This document shows, in pieces, positions 1 to 10,141 of a stretch of 64,000 bases of DNA (positions are counted from its first letter, which is position 1; each line of letters starts with the position of its first letter). Where the stretch lies: assembly GCA_025201375.1 (NCBI GenBank), contig JAIWZP010000002.1:1116001-1180000 (forward strand), given 5' to 3'. The stretch is from Gongronella butleri. Taxonomy: Eukaryota; Mucoromycota; Mucoromycetes; Mucorales; Cunninghamellaceae. Both the position numbers and the translations under genes were made by a program. The notes under the pieces were generated by a model. The model did not search any database. It was not told where the DNA came from and saw only the letters and a list, made by a program, of their open reading frames with translations.

Positions 1-362
1 TCTCGGTGTGCGACGTGACCTTTAGATTTTTTGCCGTGTGCTTGCGACGATTGCCCGTTCGATGCAGCATGCCTACGAATCATCCCATTGGCGTGAGTTT
101 TCCCTTTATAAAAGCATCCCAAACCGCATACCATGGCACACTTCGCAAAAGTCTTCGTCGCACTGCTCGCAAAAGACGGACGCCTGAGCAAAAAAAAAAA
201 AAAAAAAAAAAAAGTGGCTGTAAGCGATCCGTGCGCTTTTTTTCGCTTTTTCAGGCCGGGCAAAGCGGCCAAGGCGGTCACCAACTGCGTGCACTATTGG
301 TCTACCTCTTGATCGCTGCACTCGACGCAAAAAACGACAGGCTGCTCCGGAATTGATGCCAT
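1..362 (-). CDS. B-box zinc-finger protein, N-terminal part (runs off left edge)
   Basis: Three exons on the minus strand give a continuous reading: 362-306 (ATG at 362), 183-132 and 72 to the window edge. Introns 305-184 and 131-73 have GT..AG ends. The first ~60 residues carry a Cys/His series typical of a B-box: FCVECSDQE, then FCEQCDEDFCEVCHG, then MLHRTGNRRKH. The spacing is C-x2-C, C-x2-C, C-x2-C, followed by two His. The first intron interrupts the domain after the first Cys pair and the second just before the HRTGNRRKH part, and both junctions keep the frame. B-boxes bind two zinc ions and usually mediate protein-protein contacts; the partner here is unknown. The gene is divergent from the ankyrin gene at 739. 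Upstream (minus, 363-700) some frames look weakly coding, so an extra 5' exon cannot be excluded. Confidence 0.75.
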
Positions 363-738
363 GATCTTGCCCCGGTGAAACGAAAAAAAAAAAAAGAGGA
401 AGAAAAAGAAAAAATTGGGAGGGTCAACCCCGCCGTCTCCCTCGCTTTAAAATTTTCAAATGCCATTTTTGGGAAAAGGATGCTTTTTGACGACGCAAAG
501 CGCATGTTGCTTTTCCTACAACAAAAAAAAAGTGTCATTTGGTGGTGTCAAGCGTTGTCTGTCCCTTTGCACAAGTTTTGAAAACAGGTGACAACGCGTT
601 CCAATGCTTGGAAGAGGCAAGTGCGCCGGAGTTTGAAAAAATCGTCCAAATTGGCGGGGGTGGCGGCACGCACTCATTTCTTTGCTCTCTTTTTTCGTTC
701 TTTTTCTTTATTTTTTTTGTGTTTTGTGTTGTGTTGCT
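363..738. promoter_or_regulatory. Divergent intergenic region between B-box and ankyrin genes
   Basis: About 375 bases separate two divergent start codons, so both promoters should lie here. Pyrimidine-rich stretches precede the ankyrin ATG and an A-rich run (381-393) precedes the B-box ATG. No clear TATA box was seen. A minus-strand stretch around 540-690 can be read as a short open frame starting near 684; it may be an upstream exon of the B-box gene, but I could not connect it in frame. Confidence 0.45.
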
Positions 739-1957
739 ATGAAAAAGGCGTACTTTGCGCACAAGGTGCTCAAGTTGCGACAGCGTGCGTCAGTGGAAGA
801 AGTGCACGGGTTGATACAATCCTCGTCGCTTGACCTTGTCAATCAGCAAGACAGCCACGGCGACGCGCTAGTTCACTTTGCAGCACGAGAACACGACGTT
901 GCACTGCTTCGCGTGTTGCACGACTGTGGCGCGTGCATGGATTTGGTGAATGAGCATGGTAAAAAAAAAAATCAATGAGGAAAAATTGGACGAGATTTCA
1001 TAGTCAATTCATGAATTTAGGTCGCCAGCCACTCCATGAGGCTCTGAGCAACGAGGAGTGCACTCGTTTCCTGCTCGAAACATGCAAGGTCGATGCCAAC
1101 GCGATGAAGCGCGGCGGATGGACGCCTGTGATTATGGCCGCCATGCAACACGACTTTAAAATGCTTAAATTGCTGATTGAGCATGGTGCGCTGGTGAATG
1201 TCAAGGCCAAGGACGGGCGCACGCCCCTGCACTTTGCCGTGCAGCAAGGTACTTGATAGATGCAAAAGAAAAAAGAGGAATTGAGATCATTCTATAACAA
1301 AAAAAAAAATAGGACAAGAAGACATGGCGCGTTTTGTTGCGTTGCAGGACCCATTGCTAGCACTGGCGGCAACGAATGCTGGTCGTATTCCAGCGCAAGC
1401 GGCTGCGGGCCTGACGCGCGACGCGCGACCCATTGGGTTCCGCCTTGTGCAATTTTTTCTTACGACGATTGCGCCAATGGTGTCTGAAAGTACGAAAACG
1501 CAGCTTGTGAGACATGTTGACCAAGCCGGATGCACGATGCTCGAGGATGCGATTGTTTCTGACCAGCAGGACACGGTGCAATGGCTTGTGGAGCAAGGTG
1601 GTGCAGATCCTGGGCGGCTGGACGCGCTTGGCCGCCAAGGATGGCATCATGCGGCCATGGTCGGCCATGTGGCCATGTTGCGCCTGTGGAACGACATCAC
1701 GCACGGCAAAGGACTCGATGACCCGGACCATTGGGACAATTGGACGCCTCTTATGCACGCCGCAAAGAACAATCATCTTGAAACCGTCCAATGCCTCTTG
1801 AACCTCGGCGCCAACCCTTTATTGCGCGACAAATTAGGCCGCACCGCCAAGGACATTGGTACAAAAAAAAAAAAAGAAAAAAGAGAGAAAAAAATCTCAT
1901 TAGGATTTTTTGTTAGCACTGCTTTGGCATTTGGAAGCGATTGCGCAACAATTGTGA
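739..1957 (+). CDS. Ankyrin-repeat protein, ANKRD16-like
   Basis: Exons 739-958, 1021-1248, 1313-1858 and 1917-1957 join in frame to 344 residues. The introns are 54-64 nt with GT..AG ends, and all are phase 1. The protein is ankyrin repeats almost throughout. Repeat signatures include GDALVHFAAREHDVALLRVL, RQPLHEAL, GWTPVIMAAMQHDFKMLKLL, GRTPLHFAVQQG, GWHHAAMVGHVAMLRLW and NWTPLMHAAKNNHLETVQCL. The length (~345) and repeat-only architecture match ANKRD16-type proteins (human protein ~360 residues), but ankyrin repeats are too similar between families to be certain. Exon 3 was started at 1313 because this acceptor is the one that gives a complete repeat across the junction; acceptors at 1348 and 1361 shift frame or shorten the repeat. 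Likely a soluble scaffold protein. Confidence 0.75.
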
Positions 1958-2230
1958 ATCGATCTTTGAGATTATTTGCAACTTTTGTGTCACGGCTGTC
2001 ACGCCCAATGCAAACCAATGGTTTTTCCCCGCATTTTTTTGTGGGGAAAAAGACATGCTGCGCGGTCTCAGTGTATCTCTTGCTCATTTTGGCATATGAA
2101 AGTCATCTGACGAACAACAGGTAGGCTCCACCCCTCGCCCCCCTTTTTTTTTTCTTTACCAGCGATCTGATCCTTTTTTTTCCATCTTTTCCCTTTTTTT
2201 TTGTCACTTTTTTATTTTGCTTTTGATCCA

Positions 2231-4109
2231 ATGCAAGTGACGACGTGTACAATTCAAGGATGTTGCGACACCGCGGGCGGCGTGGCGAAGCACACGATCA
2301 CCACGACGACGGCAACCATGGTCATGACGCGTGTTTCTGCAGCTGGCGAAGAAAAGGAAGATCAGGCGACGATTTTGGCGGCGTCGGAGGCTTCTTCCAA
2401 CGCGCTGATCGTCCTTTCGAACCCGCGTTTGCCACAAGAGGTGGGCCACGCGGTGCTTCGGCTGCCGACGGCACTGCAGGTGCTTGGGGCAGACGTGATG
2501 GCGCATATGCGAGGGCAACCTCGGCGGCCGTCGTGGAATTTACAAACGACGGTGATTCTAGGCTTCATGCAAGCGTTTCGCGATCAAACGTTGCATTACA
2601 GCAGCCTCGATTTCTGGCGTTTTATTCTTTTGGGGACGACGCTGCTGACGCCGCTGACGTGCCGCATCCAAGACACGTCGTTTGTGGTGAAATCGCGCCC
2701 CCTGGATTGCGTCGGCCTGTTGCGCGCGTGCGACCAGGCTGAAACAGGCAACCGCGTGCTCACGGCCGAGTGGATGGCCGCCGTGTCGGTCTGGGACCAG
2801 TGTGTCCAGACGGTGTGGCCGTCGGCGCCCCCCAATGCGCTCTTGAACACGAAACGCAAGCGATCCACCGAACGGATCATCTTGTACGTGCATGGTGGCG
2901 CCTATTGCTCCATGAGCGCGCAAACTCATCGCATCCTGACACACAAAATCAGCAAGGCCACGGGACGCCGCATGTTTGTCATCAATTACCGCCTCGCCCC
3001 TGAAACAACTTTTCCAGGCGCCCTTTATGACGTGATTCAAGCGTATTTGTACCTGACCGACCCTGACGAGCCATACAATTTTGACCCTAAATGCATCATG
3101 GTCATGGGGGACTCGGCAGGTAACACAAAGAATGGAGGGGCCAATTGCCACGAACAAACAAAAAGAAAAAAACGAAGAAAAAAAAAAAGAGAGCGGGAAA
3201 TATGGGCATTTTCTCGCGCCTTTTTTTCATTTTTTTTTTTTACCAATTTAATATTGTAGGTGGTGGGTTAGCGTTGGCAATGCTTCTTTACCTGCGCGAT
3301 CATGGTCTACCTGCGCCCGAAGCCGCGTGTCTGCTGAGCGTATGTTTTTTTAACACGGAATTGAGTGGGGCAAAATAGCAAAATTGAAGGGGGCGGATGA
3401 CACGCGACCACATTTGGTGCAATGCAAACAAAGAAGTCATCTGGGGTTCTTTTCCGCGCGCTACAAAAAACAGCGTGAAGCTCATTCTCTCTTTTTTTTT
3501 TTTAATTCAGCCCTGGGTGGATTTGACCTTTCAACACGCCAGCTGGAACGATTCATCCACGCATGACTATTTACCCAATGACCCGAGCCTCTTGGACAAT
3601 CTGAATCCGCAGCCAATGTACCTAGGCCCCGAGTACACGCAAGACATGCTGCGTCACCCTTATGTTTCGCCCTTGTACGCCGACAATTTCGAGCATTTGC
3701 CGCCCATCATGATTCAATCGGGTGGATGCGAGCCTTTACGCGACGAAATCAAGCACCTGTACCAGCGCATCAATGAATCCAACACCACCTTTGCGCACCA
3801 TGAGGTCTACGAGGTAAAAAAAAAAAAAGAAAAAGTGGTCCCATTTTTGTTTCGCTTGACGCGTTTTTTCCCCCTGTTTTATAGGACATGGTGCACGTTT
3901 TCCAGGCGTTCCCTTTTGGCAGCAAGCCCGATGACGCGATAAAATCGATTGGATGGTGGGCAAAGACGGGAGCGGCCATGATTTCCACGTACCAAGGCAA
4001 ACAGAGCAAATTGACGCCCAATGGCAAAGATCTGGTGCTGGGCAGCTTCATCACGCGTGGCATTGCGCCTCCGCTCCTTGGACGAAGGCACCGGAGCATC
4101 CCCGGCTAA
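2231..4109 (+). CDS. Alpha/beta hydrolase fold-3 (HSL family) esterase/lipase
   Basis: Exons 2231-3119, 3260-3339, 3511-3813 and 3885-4109 join to 498 residues. The hormone-sensitive-lipase-type signature is complete: oxyanion-hole HGGA at about residue 221, nucleophile Ser295 in GDSAGGG (split by intron 1), the acid in GGCEPLRDE (about Asp401) and the catalytic His in DMVHVFQ (about His428). A ~200-residue N-terminal extension precedes the catalytic core; it contains a hydrophobic stretch (WRFILLGTTLLTPL) that could associate with membranes. Fungal relatives include steryl-acetyl hydrolases and other short-chain carboxylesterases, so the substrate may be an acetylated sterol or lipid; that is inference. 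The ATG at 2231 is used; the upstream in-frame extension begins at TTG in a T-rich tract. Confidence 0.85.
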
Positions 4110-4713
4110 AGGTGTAGAAGAAAATAAAAAAGATCGTGACCCCTTTTTTTGAACTTTTATTGCCTTGTGTCACCTTGCCTTTGGGCAACGGATCGACATG
4201 TTTGCTTGGGACGACGCATGTGCAGTGCAAAAATCGCGCAAAGGGGGAAAAGGGGAGGGGTGCGGCGCACGGAGAAATGCGGCACAAGGAAGCCATGGGC
4301 CATGGGATTTCCGGGTATTCTTGACATTGTTTTGAGAGCCAGGGAAGCTCTTTTTTTTTCCCAATTTCCAGGATGGTTGCACACAATTTGATTTGAATCT
4401 TGATGGGGCCTCCTGTCACCTCGACTTTTTAAGCATGCGGTGTGCGACAATAGGCGCAAAGACTTGATTTCGGAGATTGGAATATTTTTCCAAAAAATGG
4501 ATATTGCGGATCGTTTTTTTTTTTTTTTCGTTTTGCGTTCTTTATCCCCTCTTTCTTTCCAACGATACCCCTCCTCGTCGCTCACTTATCGCCATCTGGC
4601 TCTACTCGTTCCCTGTTGCTTTTGTGCCCTTTTTACGCTCCTTTCACTTGCTTTTGAAGCAATTCATCCCATTCCTTTTTGCTTTCTCTCCCTTTTCCGC
4701 CCCCTCCCCTCTT
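4110..4713. other. Intergenic region, no gene seen
   Basis: A roughly 600-base spacer between the hydrolase stop and the transporter start. It is rich in poly-T and poly-A runs, and the ~200 bases before 4714 are strongly pyrimidine-rich, which fits a promoter and 5' leader. Short open frames here have no recognisable domains. Confidence 0.5.
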
Positions 4714-6513
4714 ATGTCCTCGTCTTACACCCTCGCCAGCACCACGGAGCATATCGAGCTGCGACCACGACAAGTCGAAGAAGGCGCCGGCTTGCGCACC
4801 ACGCGCCAACACAAGCGCTCCAGTTCCTCCACGTCCTTTATTCACTTTAAAGCGCCAGCAATGCCTCCAGAACCCATCGATGATGACACCGACATTGATG
4901 AAGGCCATCACCTGGCTTCTCAGGTACGCTCTCGGCCCCCTTTTCCCCCGTTTTTATTTTATTTTTTTTGTATTTTATTTTTTGCTTTAACGCGATATTT
5001 TTTTTCTTTCTTCATTATAGGCGCTCCCATCGCTGCTTATCTCCGTCGTAGGTCTCATCTTTGCCGGATGGATGATGGACCACTTTCAGGTAAAAAAAAA
5101 ATCGCTTGGCCATTCCTTTGTTCTTTTTCTGACCTTTAAAAAAATATTTTTAGCATTGGGAGGTCTTTGAGCAGGTGTCTGAGCTATTTATCCTAGTGCC
5201 GGTGCTATTGAATCTCAAGGGCAATCTGGAAATGAACCTGGCCGCTCGATTTTCCACGTCGGTAAGGACTAAAAAAAAGAGAGAGAGACAGAGAGAAAAT
5301 GAGAGGCTTTACCTTTTTTTTTTTTAAATTTATTAGGCTAATCTTGGCGATCTCGACTTGCCTCAAAAACGCAATGCGCTCATTTGGGGCAATCTCGCGC
5401 TGATCCAGGTGCAGGCGCTCATTTCAGGCACGATTGCCGGCATTGTGTCGTTTGTGCTTGGATGGCTCGAACGACCTTCCGAGCCATTGACAATTGGCAA
5501 CACGCTGCTCGTCACGGCAAGCTCCATGATTGCTGCCGCTGGCTCCAGCTTTGTGCTTGGCGTGTTTATGTGCTTGCTCATCATTGCCAGTCGCAAACTC
5601 CAAATTGACCCTGGTAAAGAAAGAAAAAGAAAAAAAATTGGAATAAGCGGTATGCTCAATTTCGCGTTTTATTAGACAACATTGCGTGCCCCATGGCATC
5701 GTCGTTGGGTGATGTTGTCACGCTGGGCATCCTTGCCGCGTGTGCGCACGTGCTCTTGGTTTATCGCGACACAAACCTCAGTCTCATGGCCATCCTTGCC
5801 ATGCTGGTCTCTATTCCCTTTTTTGCGCGCGCCGTGTGGCAGAACAAGCACGTCAAAGACCTGCTGCTCTCGGGTTGGTCTCCTATCATGATTGCCATGC
5901 TCATCTCCAGGTAAAAAAAAAAAAAGGTGTCCAAAAGCGCGTATGATCTCATGTTTTTATTGCCTTCTTAGCTTTGCCGGCTTGGTCTTGGAGCGGTATG
6001 TTGAGAAATACAAGGGCCTGGCCATGCTCACGCCGATTGTGTGCGGTTTGACGGGCAATTTGGGGTCCATCTATGCGTCGCGCATCAGCACCAGCCTGCA
6101 CGCGGGCCGCAAGGACGGCCAAATGAACGTGGAAGGCACGCTGTTGCTCATGAATATCCCCGTACAATGGCTCTTTTTGTCTGTGATCTGGTGGCTGGAC
6201 ATTGGCCACCTCGACTTTACACTTGCCTTTGCCATCACTTATTTTGTCGTTGCTGTCACCTGTGTAAGCTAATTGGGCCTGTCCTGGACACGTTTCGCTC
6301 ACTTTTTCTTTTTCATAGACATTTGCCGCGCTCAAAATGGGCCGTGCCATGACATTTATGTTTTGGAATCGCGGCTACGATCCCGACAATTTTGTGCTGC
6401 CGTACCTGACGGCCATGATTGATGTGCTGTGCACCAGCTTGCTCGTGTTTTCTTGTTGGTATTTGTCCACCAATGGGCTTGCCGATCTTGCAACGGCCCA
6501 AACAAACGACTAG
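4714..6513 (+). CDS. SLC41/MgtE-type divalent cation (magnesium) transporter
   Basis: Seven exons join to 461 residues: 4714-4923, 5021-5089, 5154-5261, 5337-5613, 5676-5910, 5972-6263, 6319-6513. The N-terminal ~75 residues are hydrophilic and acidic. Two MgtE integral-membrane modules follow. The first has the signature [13 protein letters not shown]; the second has [15 protein letters not shown] and later [17 protein letters not shown]. About ten hydrophobic segments are visible. In SLC41 and MgtE proteins the DN..P..AS.GD elements line the ion pore, and transport is of Mg2+ or other divalents across the plasma or an internal membrane. Unlike bacterial MgtE there is no CBS domain. Introns are 56-97 nt, several starting GTAAAAAA. 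The length and paired modules fit eukaryotic SLC41. Confidence 0.9.
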
Positions 6514-6785
6514 ATGTCCTCTTTTTTTTTTTTTTCCTTTTCCCCCCTCTTTACTTGTAGCATTCCTCTCTCCTCCGTGTAAATAGCCTTGCTTTCCTTT
6601 AGTCACCAGCTCACCACTCTACCATGTATTAATTTCATGCATATTCCCCCAAATAACCCCAAAATAAAGAAAAATTGCATTTGCTGCGCGACACGAGCTC
6701 GCAAAAAGTGCGTCCACGGCGCGTCATCCGCCGAAAACGATGTGTGTTCAATGAGCCTTCCATTGAAGACTTGGCACCACAACAT

Positions 6786-6831
<46 letters not shown>

Positions 6832-7259
6832 CCAAAAAATGAGCAAAACACGCGGCTTTGGTCATTTGAGTCGCGTGCCAGAGTTTCATTGTTCCGTGTC
6901 TTGCGAATCAAAAAGAGGGATGTGCCTGAAAGCATCCATGCTGCGCTTTTTCTTTTTTTTTTCGCCCACACTTGTTACTTTTTGTCGATTGCTTCCGCTG
7001 ATCATCCATGATATCATGATTGGCAAATGAATTTTGGTATCCCTTTGTTTCACGCATCAGAACAATGAATCCCTCAAAAAAGATCTACAAAAAAGACAAA
7101 AAGTCAAAGAGGACACGCATCAATCAGGCCATGTTTGGCGCGTTGCTTTTTGATTTCTACCGCGCATCGTATAAAATGGCGTCCATTCATCCACTTTTTT
7201 CTTTATTCTTTGTCTTTTTTTTTTTTTTTACCCCAACCCTTGCCTTTTTTTTTTTTCTG
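6514..7259. other. Intergenic region with long poly-A tract
   Basis: Contains an uninterrupted A run of about 41 bases (6788-6828) and several T runs just before the next start codon. No gene seen. An open frame extends upstream from the next gene to 7020, but its translation is low-complexity Phe and is not supported as coding. Confidence 0.55.
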
Positions 7260-8621
7260 ATGTCTGAAAGCAACAACAACGACAACAATGCGGCGCGACG
7301 CGCCAATGAGCCGTACCAAGACTCTCAAGTGGGTGCTGATGCGTACAGTGGTCTGACGGACATGTCGAGCAACTTTCCGTCGTCGATGGGTGACACGCTG
7401 GCCATGTCGAATTTGTCGGATTATGACGAGAACACGGATCCTTTAAATCCCGATGCGCCTCGTCCTCGCGCGTCGCCGAATCCTGTGATGCCTTTCGGGT
7501 CGGCTACTCGCGTGCCGTTGGCGACGTTATTTACGCGGCCGGCGTCGTCTCCTGCAGTGGCCTTTGGATCTGTTTCTTTTCCAAACCCCATGACTTTTGG
7601 CTCAACGGCGCATCCGTCGGCGTACGACAGCCGATTATCGCAGATACCGGAGGAGCCATTGGACACTGGGCGGCGCTTTGGCACTGAGGAGCGCACGAAT
7701 TGGCTGGACGAGCCCATTGGCGGCGACAATGGCGAGGCGCATTCTCCAGTTGTTCTGACACCCGAGCCTGTTGCGGATCCTCGGCGTCGTCTGCGGTTCG
7801 TGACGCCGGACAATGCGCCCTTTCATCCTGATTTGGAGAGCATGGTGGATATTTTCCAAGAAATCCGTCGCACCAAGCGCGACAATTTGGTGCGCACCTT
7901 TACGACGGTGGCACGCCCTGGTTTGATGATGAGCAACATGAAGCGATCGCAGCATCCGGAGAACAAACGCATGGCCAAGCTTCTTCACCGCGTCACCAAG
8001 CCCTCGGAAAGTGCCACTCAGCGCAAACGCAATTACCGCCAACTCAAGGCCTTTTTACAACGTGTGGACGGCGAATTGAGCATCCTGGACCCCACACGCA
8101 CCCGGTCCATTGCTACCGACGCAGGCACCAACGCAGACGACGACGTGGGCGACGCAGATATTGTCGATTCGGACACGGGAAGCGACGAAAATGTCGAAAA
8201 CGTCCAAAATACCGAAAATGCGGCCATTGCCGTCGACGCTGCCGTGTCGCCCATCCCGTTGAATGACGACCGACTTTTACAACGCGAGACCGAGTGGCAA
8301 ATCAAGCACGATCAATTGGAAGCGCAAGAACGCGAACTTGCGAGCTTCCGCAGCATGCTCGTCAACCAGGCACGCGACTTTAGAAATCAACTCGACGATT
8401 TTATCAAACGACACGAGGCCCTCTCTCAAGACGAGGTGCGCATCACACGCAATCGCAATCGCACCTCATTGTCGCTCTCGCCCAGCCTCTTGCGCCGCTA
8501 CTCGTACGCAGCCATCCCTTCGCCTCAAACACCGCAAGTCTCGCACGCATCGCCCGCTGTGCACCCGGAAGAGCAATCGGATAACGAGGCGCTCGAAACG
8601 GATGCGGCCGCAGTCCATTGA
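7260..8621 (+). CDS. Hypothetical protein, disordered with C-terminal coiled coil
   Basis: A single-exon frame of 453 residues, if translation starts at 7260 (MSESNNND), directly after a T-rich leader. I do not recognise the family. The first ~190 residues are low complexity, rich in Ser, Pro, Asn and Asp, with repeated FGS motifs. A basic, helical-looking block (about residues 200-280: RRTKRDNLVRTF, NKRMAKLLHRVTKPS, RKRNYRQLKAFLQRVDGEL) follows, then an acidic linker with DENVENVQNTEN. A helix with heptad-like charge pattern (about 335-390: ETEWQIKHDQLEAQERELAS) suggests a coiled coil, then a Ser/Pro-rich tail. This architecture fits a scaffold or cytoskeletal/cell-cycle adaptor, but no function can be assigned. 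It is the only intronless gene in the left core block. Confidence 0.65.
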   Translation: MSESNNNDNNAARRANEPYQDSQVGADAYSGLTDMSSNFPSSMGDTLAMSNLSDYDENTDPLNPDAPRPRASPNPVMPFGSATRVPLATLFTRPASSPAVAFGSVSFPNPMTFGSTAHPSAYDSRLSQIPEEPLDTGRRFGTEERTNWLDEPIGGDNGEAHSPVVLTPEPVADPRRRLRFVTPDNAPFHPDLESMVDIFQEIRRTKRDNLVRTFTTVARPGLMMSNMKRSQHPENKRMAKLLHRVTKPSESATQRKRNYRQLKAFLQRVDGELSILDPTRTRSIATDAGTNADDDVGDADIVDSDTGSDENVENVQNTENAAIAVDAAVSPIPLNDDRLLQRETEWQIKHDQLEAQERELASFRSMLVNQARDFRNQLDDFIKRHEALSQDEVRITRNRNRTSLSLSPSLLRRYSYAAIPSPQTPQVSHASPAVHPEEQSDNEALETDAAAVH

Positions 8622-10141
8622 TCTTTTTTTTTTTTGGCCCCTTTTTTTCAAAGGTTGCCCCTTTTTTTCTTTTCAGTTTTCCCATTTATTCTCTTTTGCT
8701 TCAGTACTTTGTTTTTGCAACTTTTTTTAAATTGATAATATAATAATAAAGAGCAAGCCGGCCTTATTTTTCTTTTTTCTTTTTGTGTATGTGTGCCATG
8801 ACCATATCTATCGCTCACACAATCGAGCGTGACGCCGGGTAGAATCTCTGGAGAAAAAAAAAACACGAATGAGCCTTGGGATGCATTGTTCTTTTTGATT
8901 TTTGATTGATTTTGTTCCTTTTCTGCCCCCAGCTTTTGACGCTGTATCTCGGGGTTACCTGCAAAGCAGCACTCGCGCTCTCATACATGCCTGGCAATGC
9001 CTGCAAATGTCATGTTTCTCGAGTTTGAAGGCTTTTGATCTGATAAAACGATGTAAAAACAGTAAAATGAGATTTTTGAGGTTTCCAGCATTCGAAAGTC
9101 ATTCAAATTGAGCTTGACCAAACTTGCTGGAGAGAGCGACGAGAGGAGCCGAACCAATCTTTTTTTTACCACTGTAAATGCTATTTTGACCAAATGCGAG
9201 CGCATACAGAAAAATGTGGCAAACGACGACGCGTCGTGAAATCGAAAATCAAGGTTCCTGGAATTGCCTCAAACTCGCCCTCAACTTGGATCTCATCTAA
9301 GGACCGTCAAATGTGCCAAAAAAACAAAAGGGTCAGCCTGGCCAATCCGGAGCAATGCGCGTCTGTAGATTTAAATTGAACGACGCGTAGCACGGGAAAA
9401 ACTGCATGATGATGGCGCGCCGACGCGTCCATGCGATAGTCCCAAACACGGCGCACAAGGTCCATGCGCGCAAGGACAGCGTCGCGTGCTTGTGGCGTGA
9501 GCTAGTGCCATTTGTAAAAATAGTCCTGTAAGTTTATCCGCTATTTCTCGACACCCTGCAGGCCAATCGTTCATGCCTCAGGAAACAAAACCAAGTGCCA
9601 AGCCGAGCTCTCTCAGCGCAACACGGTTTCGAGACAAAGCGACGCGTTTTCGGCAAATGGCAATGGTTTTCATGTTTTACACATTTTTTTTTCCTCTTCA
9701 CCCCAAAAAAGTATGTCGACCCCGACTTTTGAGGCCGTGATTGTTCCTCTTTTTCTGCCCGCTCTGTTGTTGGTCAAAACGGCAGAGCCATTGAAGAACT
9801 TTTGTTTTCCCATTTAAAATCGCCATTTTCGTTGGGCGCGAATTTCTTGCGTAAACGCCCTTGTAGCGGCCGGCGCCGGGTCACTTTTGAAACACTATAT
9901 GTGCCTGCGTCTGCTGGACATGCCTTCAGGGCATTGCATGGAGGAAATGGGTGGACGCGCCGCGCAAAACTAGCAAAAACGTGCCTTGTCAACGCCAAAA
10001 TGAGCAATTGTCACACAATGGGGTCTGAAAATGCACACCCGCCATGTTCTTGCCTCGCCACGTTCAATGACAGGGTGAAAAAAGTTCATTTAATGATATC
10101 TATAGTACATGCTTTATTTTCAACGATTTTTGCGTTGTTTT
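8622..10141. other. Intergenic region, no gene seen
   Basis: About 1.5 kb between convergent genes. An AATAAA near 8746 may be the polyadenylation signal of the preceding gene. Several ACGCGT motifs occur between 9220 and 9650. Short open frames on both strands lack domains or convincing composition. Confidence 0.5.

Noticed and set aside
1321..1360. Alternative acceptors at 1348 and 1361 for ankyrin exon 3
   Set aside because: The first shifts frame to an early stop; the second deletes part of a repeat. The acceptor at 1312 gives a complete repeat.
2201..2230. Upstream start of the alpha/beta hydrolase
   Set aside because: It begins with TTG inside a T-rich tract; the first ATG is at 2231.
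7020..7259. Upstream extension of the disordered protein
   Set aside because: The added 80 residues are mostly homopolymer Phe and Lys from T and A runs; the ATG at 7260 gives a normal leader.
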